Below are positions 8,766-17,920 of a stretch of DNA of 64,000 bases, piece by piece (positions within the stretch are counted from its first letter, which is position 1; each line of letters begins with the position of its first letter). The stretch comes from Bacteroides sp. OF04-15BH (GTDB taxonomy: Bacteria > Bacteroidota > Bacteroidia > Bacteroidales > Bacteroidaceae), in NCBI RefSeq assembly GCF_003477995.1, contig NZ_QUEM01000015.1:25002-89001 (forward strand), read 5' to 3'. The notes beneath the pieces are model-generated. The model did not search any database. It was given only the letters and a program-made list of their open reading frames with translations, and was not told where the DNA came from. A program made the translations under genes and the position numbers.

Positions 8766-9683
8766 ATGAAGAGAAGAAACTGGCTCAAAGCTGCCTGCAT
8801 GGCGTGTCTGCTGGGATGCCTCCCTACCCTGGCCGACGCGCAGGAACTGAATGCGCGCATCACCGTGAACCACTCGCAGATTTCTACCACACGCACCTCC
8901 ATCTTCGAGGCGCTGGAAAAGAATCTCACGCGCTTCATGAACGAGCGACAGTGGACCGGCATGAAGTATCAGCAAAACGAACGAATTAACTGCACATTCA
9001 GCATCACCATCTCGCAATACAAGGAGGACGAGAATCTGTTTACCGCCCAGATGCAGGTACAGAGCACCCGTCCGGTGTTTAACTCGACTTACACCACCAC
9101 CGTGTTCAGCATGAAGGACAACAAATTCAATTTCAACTTTCAGGAATTTGACCAGCTGAACTTCATGCCCGAACAGATGGACAACAATCTGACGGCCATG
9201 ATGGCTTATTATGCCTATCTGATCATCGGTATGGACATGGACACGATGGCTCCTCTGGGCGGCACTGAGGTGCTGCGTCAGGCCGAGAGTATTGTGACAG
9301 GAGCACAGAATCTGGGCTTCGAAGGCTGGAAAGCGTATGATGACAACCGCAACCGCTTTGCCATCATCAATGACTATCTGGACGGAGGCATGGAACCGTT
9401 CCGGCAGATGCAGTATCAGTACTACCGCAACGGACTGGACATTATGGCTGACCAGGTGGATCAGGGACGGGCGGCCATCACCGAAGCGCTCACCTTGCTG
9501 CAAAAGGCGCACGAAAACAAGGCGCTGAGCCAGTTGCCGCAGATCTTCACCGACTACAAGCGTGATGAAATCGTAAATATCTACTCCAAAAAGGGAACTT
9601 CCGAAGAAAAACAGAAGGTGTACGACATTGTGTTCGGCATCAATGCGTCACAAAGCAACTATTGGGACAAAATCAAACAATAA
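8766..9683 (+). CDS. DUF4835 family exported protein (PorD-like)
   Basis: The 305 residues begin with a signal peptide (MKRRNWLKAACMACLLG, cleavage near ADAQELNA). The body resembles DUF4835, a Bacteroidetes periplasmic/outer-membrane-associated family, with TRTSIFEALEKNLTRFMNER and a QYQYYRNGLDIMADQ stretch. Some annotation schemes name this family PorD, linking it to type IX secretion; I recall this name but cannot confirm it here. No type IX core genes are in the window. It sits between coaBC and recN and probably shares their transcript. The actual function is unknown. Confidence 0.8.
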   Translation: MKRRNWLKAACMACLLGCLPTLADAQELNARITVNHSQISTTRTSIFEALEKNLTRFMNERQWTGMKYQQNERINCTFSITISQYKEDENLFTAQMQVQSTRPVFNSTYTTTVFSMKDNKFNFNFQEFDQLNFMPEQMDNNLTAMMAYYAYLIIGMDMDTMAPLGGTEVLRQAESIVTGAQNLGFEGWKAYDDNRNRFAIINDYLDGGMEPFRQMQYQYYRNGLDIMADQVDQGRAAITEALTLLQKAHENKALSQLPQIFTDYKRDEIVNIYSKKGTSEEKQKVYDIVFGINASQSNYWDKIKQ

Positions 9684-9687
9684 CCTC

Positions 9688-11349
9688 ATGCTGAAATCTT
9701 TATTCATTCAGAACTATGCCTTGATCGACACGCTGAATATTGAATTCGAAAGCGGTTTCTCGGTCATCACCGGCGAAACGGGTGCCGGAAAATCAATCAT
9801 TCTGGGAGCCATCAACCTGCTGCTCGGACAGCGGGCCGAAAGCAAGTTTATCAAGAAGAATGCCAACAAGTGCACCATCGAGGCTGTCTTTGACCTGTCG
9901 CGCTATGGAATGGAGGCTTTCTTCGAGCGCAACGATCTGGACTTTGACGGCGAATGCATCATCCGGCGCGAGATTTCGGCATCGGGCAAGAGCCGCACAT
10001 TCATCAACGACACGCCCGTACCGCTGGCGCTGCTCAAGGAACTGGGAGAAACGCTGATTGACATCCACTCACAGCATCAGAATCTGTTGCTCAACAAAGA
10101 GGACTTTCAGATGAATGTGGTGGACATCATGGCCAACAACCGGAAGGAACGCGAGGTATATGCTGGTCTTTACAAGAAATTCCGCACCTTGTCGGCCAAC
10201 CTGAAAAAGGCAATTGAACAGGCTGAAAAGACACGGGCCGAGGAGGATTATATCCGTTTTCAGCTGGAACAATTGGAAGCCGCACAGCTTCAGCCCGGCG
10301 AACAGAAGGAACTGGAAAAGGAAGCGGAAATGCTGGAACATGCCGAAGACATCAAGCATGCCCTGTTCTCAGTGGATGCCAAACTGAACCACGAAGAGGA
10401 AGGGGTGGTCACCGTATTGCGGGAATGCCAGCATACGTTGCAGAACCTGCAGGAAATGTATGCTCCGGCCGAGGAAATGGCCAGCCGTCTGCAAAGCTGT
10501 TACATAGAAATCAAGGATCTGGCCAAGGAGATTGCCAGCGAAGCGGAACAGATTGAATACAACCCGGAACGCCTGAGTTATGTGAATGAGCGCCTGAACA
10601 CCATCTACTCGCTCCAGCAAAAGCATCATGTAGACACGCTGGAGGCGTTGATTGACTTGCAGGAGGATTACACCCGACAATTGGACAACATCGAAAACAG
10701 CGAGGCCTACATCCAGCAACTGGAGCACGAAAAGGAAGAGGCGCTGAAGGAGGTTAAAAAACAGGCGGCCGTGCTGACTGAACAGAGAAAACAGGCGGCC
10801 GTGCTGATTGAATCGAAAATGAAGGAACTGCTCATCCCGTTGGGCATCCCGAATGTGCGCTTCTGCATCGACCTGAAGCAAAAGGAAGAGCCCGACGAAA
10901 GGGGCATGGACAAGATTTCTTTCCTGTTCAGCGCCAACAAAAACGGCGAACTGCAGCAGATTGCCCAGGTGGCTTCTGGAGGAGAAATCGCGCGCGTCAT
11001 GCTCTCGCTCAAAGCTTTGATTTCCGGTGCGGTGAAACTGCCTACCATCATCTTTGATGAGATTGATACGGGCGTATCGGGATATATCGCCGAGAAAATG
11101 GCGCACATCATGCAGGAAATGGGGGCCAATAACCGTCAGGTAATCAGCATCACACACCTGCCGCAGATTGCCGCTTTGGGAGCTACGCACTATAAGGTTT
11201 ACAAGGAGGACAACGAACAGGGCACCACCAGTCACATCATCCGGTTGAATCAGGAGGAACGCGTGCAGGAGATTGCACACATGCTGAGTGGAACCACACT
11301 GACGGATGCTGCCGTCAACAACGCCAAAGAATTATTAAACATAAAATAA
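9688..11349 (+). CDS. recN: DNA repair protein RecN (SMC-like ATPase)
   Basis: Double-strand-break repair ATPase. I place the start at the Met of MLKSLFIQNYALIDTL, four bases after the preceding stop, because this gives the normal SMC/RecN N-terminus. The Walker A motif GETGAGKS lies near residues 29-36. A long coiled-coil region rich in Glu, Lys and Gln spans about 150-380. The ABC signature ASGGEIARVMLSLKAL is near 428-443, and Walker B with FDEIDTGVSG near 453-462. The length of 553 residues is standard. The next gene starts one base after the stop. Confidence 0.96.
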   Translation: MLKSLFIQNYALIDTLNIEFESGFSVITGETGAGKSIILGAINLLLGQRAESKFIKKNANKCTIEAVFDLSRYGMEAFFERNDLDFDGECIIRREISASGKSRTFINDTPVPLALLKELGETLIDIHSQHQNLLLNKEDFQMNVVDIMANNRKEREVYAGLYKKFRTLSANLKKAIEQAEKTRAEEDYIRFQLEQLEAAQLQPGEQKELEKEAEMLEHAEDIKHALFSVDAKLNHEEEGVVTVLRECQHTLQNLQEMYAPAEEMASRLQSCYIEIKDLAKEIASEAEQIEYNPERLSYVNERLNTIYSLQQKHHVDTLEALIDLQEDYTRQLDNIENSEAYIQQLEHEKEEALKEVKKQAAVLTEQRKQAAVLIESKMKELLIPLGIPNVRFCIDLKQKEEPDERGMDKISFLFSANKNGELQQIAQVASGGEIARVMLSLKALISGAVKLPTIIFDEIDTGVSGYIAEKMAHIMQEMGANNRQVISITHLPQIAALGATHYKVYKEDNEQGTTSHIIRLNQEERVQEIAHMLSGTTLTDAAVNNAKELLNIK

Positions 11350-11350
11350 A

Positions 11351-13027
11351 ATGAGAAACAGATTTATAGGATTGCTGGCTGCCGGCTGTCTGCTGACAGG
11401 CAACGCACTGGCACAAACACCCAAATGGTATAAGAAAGCACAGAAATCTCTATTGAGCATCGTCACCTTTGATGAAAACAATAATATTCTGGCCTCCGGT
11501 AACGGTATTCTGGTGGACGAGGACGGAACGGCAGTGGCCAACTACGGACTGTTCAAAGGAGCACACAAGGCCAAAGTGGTGGACAGTAACGGAAAAGAGC
11601 ATGAGGTGAAATGGATTTGCGGCGCCAGTTCCTTGTATGATGTCGTGAAACTCCGTCTGGACGACGAGAAGTTGCCGGCAGGAATCAAACTGGCAGAAAC
11701 GGCAGCAACCAAAGGAGAAGAGGTGTACTTCCTGCCTTATGCCACTCAGAAGAAAAAGGAATGCAAGGCCGACAGCGTTCTTGAAGCATCTCTCTTTGAA
11801 AAGGAGTATTACTACTACACCTTGTCGGGCACCCCCAACAAAATGATGGTAAATGTACCGGTAATGAACAGTCAAGGAGAGGCTATTGCCATGCTGCAAA
11901 GCTCCAGCGACGAACAGAAAAACTATGCCATCTCCATCCATTATGTGTGCAGCCTGGCCACTAATGCCTTGTCTGCCTCTGACAATGACCTGAATGCCAT
12001 CCACATCGCGAAAATGTTGCCGGAAAAGGAAAGTGATGCCAGTACATTCCTGTATCTGACTTCCTCGAACGACAGCCTGATGTATGTTGATTATCTGCAA
12101 CAGTATCTGAACCGCTTTCCGGAAAAATTTAACGGCTACTCTACTGCCGCCGATTTCTACAGTCAGCGAGGAGATTTAAAGACCGCAGAAGGATATTTGC
12201 AGCAGGGTATCGAAAAAACAGACGAGAAGGATCAGTTGCATTATGCCTGGAGTAAATTGATCTATAACCTGAACATGACTCCGGGCTATCAGCAGTATGC
12301 GGACTGGACTATGGAACGGGCACTGAGCGAAGCGCAGAAGGCCTACGAAAGCAATAACTTGCCGGTTTATCTGCTGCAGCAGGGAAACTGCCTCTACGCC
12401 CTGCACCGCTATGAGGATGCCTATAATATTTATATGCAGGCAAACAATTCCAATCTGAAATCGAGCGAGATTTATCTGTATGCCGCCCAGTGCAAGAAGA
12501 TGCTTCAGGCAGCTCCCGAAGAGATTCTGGCCCTGCAGGACTCTGCTCTGAACCTGCACAGCAAACCGTATAAGGCGGATGCTGCTCCGGTATTGCTGGC
12601 CCGTGCCAATACTTATATGGAAATAAAGGAATATAAGAAGGCGGTAGTGGACCTGAACGAGTACGAATCGCTGAACTATGGCAATCTGAATGCAAACTTT
12701 TATTATCTGCGTTCTCAGGCCGAACTGAACGGAAAAATGTACGAACTGGCGGTGACGGACATTGATAAGGCAACCAAACTGGAGCCCAAGAACCCGCTTT
12801 TGTGGGCGCAGAAGGCCGGAACGCTTTATGCCGTTGGTATGATTGAGGAGGCTATCCGTGCCGCACGTGAAAGTATAAAGCTGAACCCGGCTTTTGCAGA
12901 TGCTCACCGCATTCTCGGTGTCTGTCTGATACAAAACGAACAGAAAGAAGAAGGCGTAGCTGCTCTGAAAAAGGCAAAAGAACTGGGTGATACAATGGCT
13001 GAAAAACTGATTGAAAATATGAAATAA
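11351..13027 (+). CDS. Exported trypsin-like pseudoprotease with TPR repeats
   Basis: A 558-residue protein with a signal peptide (MRNRFIGLLAAGCLLTGNALAQ). Residues 30-200 look like the DegP/HtrA-type trypsin fold: GNGILVDEDGTAVANYGLFKG lines up in part with the usual loop containing the catalytic His, but His is Gly66. The Asp segment SLYDVVKLRL (Asp97) is kept. Where the active-site GNSGGP should precede PVMNSQGE, the sequence reads NKMMVNVP, so the Ser appears lost. The C-terminal half (about 260-555) consists of TPR-like helices. I infer a non-catalytic periplasmic scaffold or binding protein. It follows recN by one base. Confidence 0.82.
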   Translation: MRNRFIGLLAAGCLLTGNALAQTPKWYKKAQKSLLSIVTFDENNNILASGNGILVDEDGTAVANYGLFKGAHKAKVVDSNGKEHEVKWICGASSLYDVVKLRLDDEKLPAGIKLAETAATKGEEVYFLPYATQKKKECKADSVLEASLFEKEYYYYTLSGTPNKMMVNVPVMNSQGEAIAMLQSSSDEQKNYAISIHYVCSLATNALSASDNDLNAIHIAKMLPEKESDASTFLYLTSSNDSLMYVDYLQQYLNRFPEKFNGYSTAADFYSQRGDLKTAEGYLQQGIEKTDEKDQLHYAWSKLIYNLNMTPGYQQYADWTMERALSEAQKAYESNNLPVYLLQQGNCLYALHRYEDAYNIYMQANNSNLKSSEIYLYAAQCKKMLQAAPEEILALQDSALNLHSKPYKADAAPVLLARANTYMEIKEYKKAVVDLNEYESLNYGNLNANFYYLRSQAELNGKMYELAVTDIDKATKLEPKNPLLWAQKAGTLYAVGMIEEAIRAARESIKLNPAFADAHRILGVCLIQNEQKEEGVAALKKAKELGDTMAEKLIENMK

Positions 13028-13083
13028 ATAATGGAGTCAGTTTCCTTTCAACAATACATGTTGATCTAAGTCCTGATATTCTG

Positions 13084-13142
13084 AAAATAATGAGTTCTAT
13101 CGCACCAAACAGAATGGTGGCAGATAGAACTCATTATTTTTT
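13084..13142 (+). terminator. Terminator after the recN/TPR genes
   Basis: AATAATGAGTTCTATC (13086-13101) pairs with GATAGAACTCATTATT (13123-13138), with an inner GCACCA/TGGTGGC pairing, followed by a T-run. Confidence 0.88.
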
Positions 13143-13310
13143 CAACTCCCCTCTCCCATTTGCTTTCTCTTTTGCCGTAATCATGAAGCGTAATATCGTA
13201 CCACAGACTTGCTTTTAAAGGTATTCTCCAGCGCCTATGGACAGCCACAGAAGATGGCACGAACCAAACTTCTATAGGCGGAAAAGAAAATCAGCATCAT
13301 ACAAGAGCAC
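13143..13310. other. Non-coding gap between two terminators
   Basis: Part of the roughly 400-base gap between convergent genes. I see no credible gene here. A weak inverted repeat, CGCCTAT near 13231 and ATAGGCG near 13274, is the only structure. Confidence 0.4.
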
Positions 13311-13358
13311 AAAAATGCCTCATTTTGCTCAGCTAGGAGTAAAATGAGGCATTTTTTA
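13311..13358 (-). terminator. Bidirectional terminator facing the DUF368 gene
   Basis: AATGCCTCATTTTGCTC (13314-13330) pairs with GAGTAAAATGAGGCATT (13337-13353) around AGCTAG. T-runs occur on both sides, so it can end the minus-strand DUF368 transcript and back up the plus-strand terminator. Confidence 0.8.
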
Positions 13359-13425
13359 TTTGTCGGAAATCAGAGTTCCGATTGAAGCCCTATCGGACTT
13401 TCCCGTAAATCGTTATTCTTTGCCG

Positions 13426-14310
13426 TTACTTCTTTTGAGAAAGTTTTTCCAGAAAATAAACCAGGAAGAAACCAATGATGGCCAATACAATGGCTTCTGC
13501 CAGAAAAGCGTTCGGCATAATGTTCTTTTCCAACTCAAATCCACCGTCCATCATGATTTTCTCTTTCCACGGCCATACTTTGTTCAAGGAACCGAGCATA
13601 AAACCGGTCAGGAGTGCCAAAGTTGAATTGCGGAAACGAGCCAAGGCAAAAGAAAGAACTCTTGAAAATGAAGTAATACCAATCAGTGCTCCTGCTGCAA
13701 ATACCAGCAAGATACCGATTTTAAGCTCTTTCACTGCATCCATAATGTAGAAATACTTACCCAGCAATACCAGAATAAAACTTCCGGAGATACCCGGCAA
13801 AATCATGGCACAAATGGCAATGGCTCCACAAAGGAAAATGAAAAGCAGATTAGTCGGGGTCTCGGCCGGTGTAGCTACCGTGATATAATAGGCCACAGCA
13901 GCACCCACAATAAACGAAGCGATCGTTTTTACGTTCCATTCCTTAATATCTTTGGAAACGAACCAGGTAGAGGCCAAAACCAGACCGAAAAAGAAAGCCC
14001 ATACCATAATCGGATGTGCTTCCAACAACCAAGTAATCAGCTTGGCCAAAGAAAAGACACTGATACCGATACCCAAAAGAATAGAGAAAAGGAAACTTCC
14101 GTTAATGGCCTTCCAGAAAGACACAATCTTACCGGTAAACAGTAACTTCAGACTATGTGCATTAATACTCTTGATCGAGTTGATCAACTCATCATAAATA
14201 CCTACGATAAAAGCAATCGTTCCTCCGGAAACACCAGGCACGACGTCCGCAGCGCCCATGGCCATACCTTTCAGAGCCAGCGTTACGTAATCCTTAATTG
14301 TTCGACTCAT
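13426..14310 (-). CDS. DUF368 polytopic membrane protein (PopT-type undecaprenyl-phosphate transporter family)
   Basis: A 294-residue inner-membrane protein with about 8-10 hydrophobic helices. The family signature is at the N-terminus: KGMAMGAADVVPGVSGGTIAF, of which the VVPGVSGGT core is diagnostic. A second related half carries CAMILPGISGSFIL near residues 160-173. Members of DUF368 (PopT) have been shown in other bacteria to recycle undecaprenyl phosphate across the membrane for wall and surface-glycan synthesis; assigning that here is by family. It lies after the rplT terminator and so probably has its own promoter, which I could not locate. Confidence 0.9.
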   Translation of the reverse strand: MSRTIKDYVTLALKGMAMGAADVVPGVSGGTIAFIVGIYDELINSIKSINAHSLKLLFTGKIVSFWKAINGSFLFSILLGIGISVFSLAKLITWLLEAHPIMVWAFFFGLVLASTWFVSKDIKEWNVKTIASFIVGAAVAYYITVATPAETPTNLLFIFLCGAIAICAMILPGISGSFILVLLGKYFYIMDAVKELKIGILLVFAAGALIGITSFSRVLSFALARFRNSTLALLTGFMLGSLNKVWPWKEKIMMDGGFELEKNIMPNAFLAEAIVLAIIGFFLVYFLEKLSQKK

Positions 14311-14372
14311 CGTTAAAAGAATTAATTTGTGAGATTATTAAAACAGTTACTAGCAAAACTCTTTCTAAAAAT

Positions 14373-14413
14373 AAAAGCATAAAAGGGTGACCTGTACAGA
14401 ATACAGATCACCC
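14373..14413 (-). terminator. Terminator of the thrS-infC-rpmI-rplT operon
   Basis: GGGTGA-C-CTGTA (14385-14396) pairs with TACAG-A-TCACCC (14402-14413). Read on the minus strand the hairpin is followed by TTTTATGCTTTTA. Confidence 0.87.
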
Positions 14414-14443
14414 CTATCGTAAATCTTTAAAAGTCTTTCAAGC

Positions 14444-14788
14444 TTACTTTACTTTAGCAACAATAGCCTTGAATGCTTCAGGATGATTTACAGCCAGATC
14501 GGCCAAAACCTTACGGTTGATCTCGATACCAGCCTTGTGCAAAGCACCCATCAACTGAGAGTATGACATACCCTCCAGGCGTGCAGCAGCGTTGATACGC
14601 TGAATCCACAAAGCGCGGAAACTGCGTTTCTTGTTACGACGGTCACGGAAAGCGTAAGTCAAACCTTTCTCCCAAGTATTCTTGGCTACGGTCCATACAT
14701 TCTTACGAGCTCCGTAGTAACCTCTGGTTAAACCTAAAATTTTCTTTCTTTTTGCTCTAGAAGCAACATGATTTACTGATCTTGGCAT
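14444..14788 (-). CDS. rplT: 50S ribosomal protein L20
   Basis: RNA-binding protein needed early in large-subunit assembly. The 114 residues are rich in Arg and Lys, beginning [19 protein letters not shown], with [20 protein letters not shown] as the conserved core. It is the last gene of the infC-rpmI-rplT translation operon. In other bacteria L20 represses this operon by binding its mRNA; whether that happens here is not visible. Confidence 0.98.
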   Translation of the reverse strand: MPRSVNHVASRAKRKKILGLTRGYYGARKNVWTVAKNTWEKGLTYAFRDRRNKKRSFRALWIQRINAAARLEGMSYSQLMGALHKAGIEINRKVLADLAVNHPEAFKAIVAKVK

Positions 14789-14896
14789 AATTTTTACTCT
14801 TTTTGAATGGTTAGCGCCGCTCTGTTTCTTTATGAGCGAACTTTAGGCTAAATCATTCGGTTAATAAATTTAAAATAGTTTACCGCATTTAAGAAA

Positions 14897-15094
14897 TTAA
14901 CGTAAGCAAAGCAACTCGCGAACCTGCTTCATGTCAGCCTTTACCACGATATCATCGTGTACGAGGTTTCTTTTACGCTTCTTTGATTTCTTAGTCAAAA
15001 TGTGACTGTGAAATGCATGATGTCTTTTTACTTTACCGGTTCCGGTAAGAGCGAATCTTTTTTTAGCACCGGAATTAGTCTTAACTTTTGGCAT
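14897..15094 (-). CDS. rpmI: 50S ribosomal protein L35
   Basis: A 65-residue basic ribosomal protein beginning [20 protein letters not shown]. The conserved [20 protein letters not shown] core is visible. It lies between infC and rplT, the standard order. The gaps on both sides are long for an operon (75 and 108 bases) and A/T-rich. Confidence 0.98.
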   Translation of the reverse strand: MPKVKTNSGAKKRFALTGTGKVKRHHAFHSHILTKKSKKRKRNLVHDDIVVKADMKQVRELLCLR

Positions 15095-15126
15095 TTTGTT
15101 TAAATTTTAAATTATTATTAATATTA

Positions 15127-15157
15127 GTGGCAACGCATATACCAGGGCGTTACGCAC
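15127..15157 (-). other. Stem-loop in the infC-rpmI intercistronic gap
   Basis: On the minus strand GTAACGC and GCGTTGC pair (one wobble) around a 10-base loop. It lies just after the infC stop and before rpmI, where translational control of L35/L20 operates in some bacteria. A regulatory role is speculation. Confidence 0.3.
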
Positions 15158-15169
15158 GTTCTTTTCTTT

Positions 15170-15808
15170 TTATTCGCCTTCTACTCTCGGGCCCTGATAC
15201 TCTTTCGGAGCATTAGCCTTAGGCTGTGCCTTCTCAGGCTTGGCTGCGGCCTGTGTTGTAGCGGCTTTGTCTGTCTTCTTGGCACCCAATTTCTTAGGAG
15301 CGATGAAGATGGTCATACGTTTTCCTTCGAGAACAGGCATCTGTTCTACTTTACCGTATTCTTCCAAATCATTGGCAAAACGCAGCAAGAGCACCTCTCC
15401 CTGTTCCTTGAAAAGGATACTTCTTCCTTTAAAGAATACGTAGGCCTTAACTTTGTCACCGTCAGAAAGGAATCCCTGAGCGTGCTTCAACTTGAAGTTA
15501 TAGTCATGGTCATCTGTCTGAGGTCCGAAACGGATTTCCTTCACATCGACCTTAACCTGCTTCGCCTTCATCTCTTTCTGGCGCTTCTTCTGCTGATAAA
15601 GGAACTTACTATAGTCTATCAAACGACAAACAGGAGGAGTGGCATTCGGTGAAATTTCAACTAGATCTACCCCTTGGCTCTCGGCTAACTGCAACGCTTT
15701 GCTTGTTGGCATTACAGTAGATTCAATTTCATCGCCCACAATACGGACTTCACGCACACGTATCTGTTCATTGACACGATATTGCTGCTTCAAATTGTCT
15801 TTCTTCAT
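15170..15808 (-). CDS. infC: Translation initiation factor IF-3
   Basis: Binds the 30S subunit and checks start-codon and initiator-tRNA pairing. The 212 residues include the N-terminal domain with [18 protein letters not shown], the linker, and the C-terminal domain with [21 protein letters not shown] near residues 92-112. The last 40 residues are an Ala/Lys/Pro-rich extension not found in E. coli IF-3 but common in Bacteroidetes. The start is an ordinary ATG, not the rare AUU that autoregulates infC in E. coli. It lies 72 bases after thrS. Confidence 0.97.
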   Translation of the reverse strand: MKKDNLKQQYRVNEQIRVREVRIVGDEIESTVMPTSKALQLAESQGVDLVEISPNATPPVCRLIDYSKFLYQQKKRQKEMKAKQVKVDVKEIRFGPQTDDHDYNFKLKHAQGFLSDGDKVKAYVFFKGRSILFKEQGEVLLLRFANDLEEYGKVEQMPVLEGKRMTIFIAPKKLGAKKTDKAATTQAAAKPEKAQPKANAPKEYQGPRVEGE

Positions 15809-15880
15809 TAATTCTAAATGATCTTCTCTTCTGTTTTTTTGATTGATTAATAATTAAGTTCTTTATTTGTGGCGGCAAAG

Positions 15881-17827
15881 TTAGTAATTATTTAGCATAT
15901 TACGCACTTCTTCGTTGATTTTCTTTGCAAAATCTTCAAATTTCATGCTTCCTTGGTCGCCTTCACCGCGTTTTCTTACAGAAACGGTGCCTTCTGCAGC
16001 CTCTTTCTCACCGACAATCAGCATATAAGGGATACGCTTCATCTCGTTGTCGCGAATCTTACGTCCGATCTTTTCATTACGATCATCCACAATAGCGCGC
16101 ACATCCTGCTCGTCGAAATAAGCCTGCAACTGCTTGGCATAGTCGTTGAATTTCTCTGAAATAGGCAGGATAGCTACCTGATCCGGAGTCAGCCACAATG
16201 GGAACTGTCCGGCTGTATGCTCGATCAACACGGCGCAGAAACGCTCCATAGATCCGAACGGAGCACGGTGAACCATTACCGGACGATGCTTCTGGTTGTC
16301 CTCGCCAGTATATTCCAACTGGAAACGTTCCGGCAAGTTATAGTCTACCTGAATGGTACCCAACTGCCATCTGCGTCCCAAGGCATCCTTCACCATAAAG
16401 TCGAGTTTAGGACCATAGAAAGCAGCCTCTCCATACTCTACGCGAGCTGGCAGGCCTTTTTCCTTACAAGCCTCGATGATAGCGTTTTCTGCTGCATTCC
16501 ATACTTCCTCAGAACCGATATACTTTTCTGTATTGTTCGGGTCGCGCAAAGAAATCTGAGCCTCGAAGTTCTCAAAATCCAATGCCTTGAAGATGATCTG
16601 GATGATCTCCATCACACGGATAAACTCATCCTTCACCTGATCCGGACGGCAGAAGATATGGGCATCATCCTGAGTAAAGCTACGAACACGAGTCAGTCCG
16701 TGCAACTCACCGCTCTGCTCATAACGGTAAACGGTACCGAATTCTGCGATACGCAACGGCAGATCCTTGTAAGAACGCGGTTTCCATGCAAAGATCTCGC
16801 AGTGGTGCGGGCAGTTCATCGGCTTCAGCATATATTCTTCACCCTCTTCCGGAGTATGAATCGGCTGGAAGGAATCCTTACCGTAGTGTGCATAGTGACC
16901 AGAAGTTACATACAGGTTCTTACCACCGATATGCGGAGTGATTACCTGCTGATAGCCATAACGCTTCTGGATTTTCTTCAGGAAGTCTTCCAGACGCAAA
17001 CGCAGGGCTGTTCCCTTTGGCAACCAGATAGGCAATCCCTTACCTACGCGCTCAGAAAACATGAACAGTTCCATTTCCTTACCGATCTTACGGTGATCGC
17101 GTTTTTTGGCCTCTTCTACCAATGCCAGATATTCATCGAGCAATTTCTTCTTCGGGAAAGAAACGGCATAGACACGAGTCATCTGCGGACGTTTCTCATC
17201 GCCACGCCAGTAAGCAGAAGACACGGCCATTACCTTCACGGCCTTGATCGGAGCTGTAGAAAGAAGGTGTGGACCACGGCACAAATCGGTAAAGTTACCC
17301 TGAGTATAGGTAGAGATATGTCCGTCTTCCAGTTCTTCAATCAACTCATTCTTATAAGTCTGTCCTTTCTCGGTAAAGAAGGCCAAAGCATCAGCCTTAG
17401 AGATTTCCTGACGCACTACAGCTTCCTTACGCTGAGCCACCTCGATCATCTTTTTTTCGATCTGGGCAAAGTCAGCCTCGCGGATAACCACTCCCTGAGG
17501 AGGCATCACGTCATAATAGAAACCGTTTTCGATAGCAGGACCGATACCGAACTGCATGCCCGGATAGAGTTCCTGCAAAGCCTCTGCCAGCAAGTGGGCA
17601 GAAGTGTGCCAGAAAGCGTGCTTGCCTTCTGGTGAATCCCATTTATAGAATACTACAGAAGCATCTTCCTGAATCGGTCTGTTCAGCTCCACGATTTCAC
17701 CGTTTACGCTGCAAACCAAAACATCCTGAGCCAAACGGCTGGAAATACTTTCTGCTATCTGTAAACCTGTAACGCCGCTCTCGAATTCGCGAACGGAGTT
17801 GTCTGGAAAAGTAATTTTTATCATCAT
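15881..17827 (-). CDS. thrS: Threonyl-tRNA synthetase
   Basis: Class II aminoacyl-tRNA synthetase of 648 residues, the usual length. Domain order is TGS (1-60), the editing/SAD domain with [17 protein letters not shown] near 73-89 and [11 protein letters not shown] near 179-189, the catalytic core with [19 protein letters not shown] (motif 2 region, zinc Cys and His), and the anticodon-binding domain from about residue 550. Translation may start at the second Met. It leads the infC-rpmI-rplT operon. Confidence 0.98.
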   Translation of the reverse strand: MMIKITFPDNSVREFESGVTGLQIAESISSRLAQDVLVCSVNGEIVELNRPIQEDASVVFYKWDSPEGKHAFWHTSAHLLAEALQELYPGMQFGIGPAIENGFYYDVMPPQGVVIREADFAQIEKKMIEVAQRKEAVVRQEISKADALAFFTEKGQTYKNELIEELEDGHISTYTQGNFTDLCRGPHLLSTAPIKAVKVMAVSSAYWRGDEKRPQMTRVYAVSFPKKKLLDEYLALVEEAKKRDHRKIGKEMELFMFSERVGKGLPIWLPKGTALRLRLEDFLKKIQKRYGYQQVITPHIGGKNLYVTSGHYAHYGKDSFQPIHTPEEGEEYMLKPMNCPHHCEIFAWKPRSYKDLPLRIAEFGTVYRYEQSGELHGLTRVRSFTQDDAHIFCRPDQVKDEFIRVMEIIQIIFKALDFENFEAQISLRDPNNTEKYIGSEEVWNAAENAIIEACKEKGLPARVEYGEAAFYGPKLDFMVKDALGRRWQLGTIQVDYNLPERFQLEYTGEDNQKHRPVMVHRAPFGSMERFCAVLIEHTAGQFPLWLTPDQVAILPISEKFNDYAKQLQAYFDEQDVRAIVDDRNEKIGRKIRDNEMKRIPYMLIVGEKEAAEGTVSVRKRGEGDQGSMKFEDFAKKINEEVRNMLNNY

Positions 17828-17849
17828 TCTTAAAGATTTGTTCTAAATG

Positions 17850-17878
17850 CAAAAATACTACTTTTTTTACGAAAACAA
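17850..17878 (-). promoter_or_regulatory. Promoter of thrS
   Basis: Minus-strand TATTTTTG (17850-17857) fits TAnnTTTG. A CTTG lies 17 bases upstream (17875-17878), slightly close for a -33 element. It would give a leader of about 15 bases. Confidence 0.45.
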
Positions 17879-17920
17879 GATTTTATCCGAAAAAAAGGTA
17901 TCACACAGCATCAAGAAATT

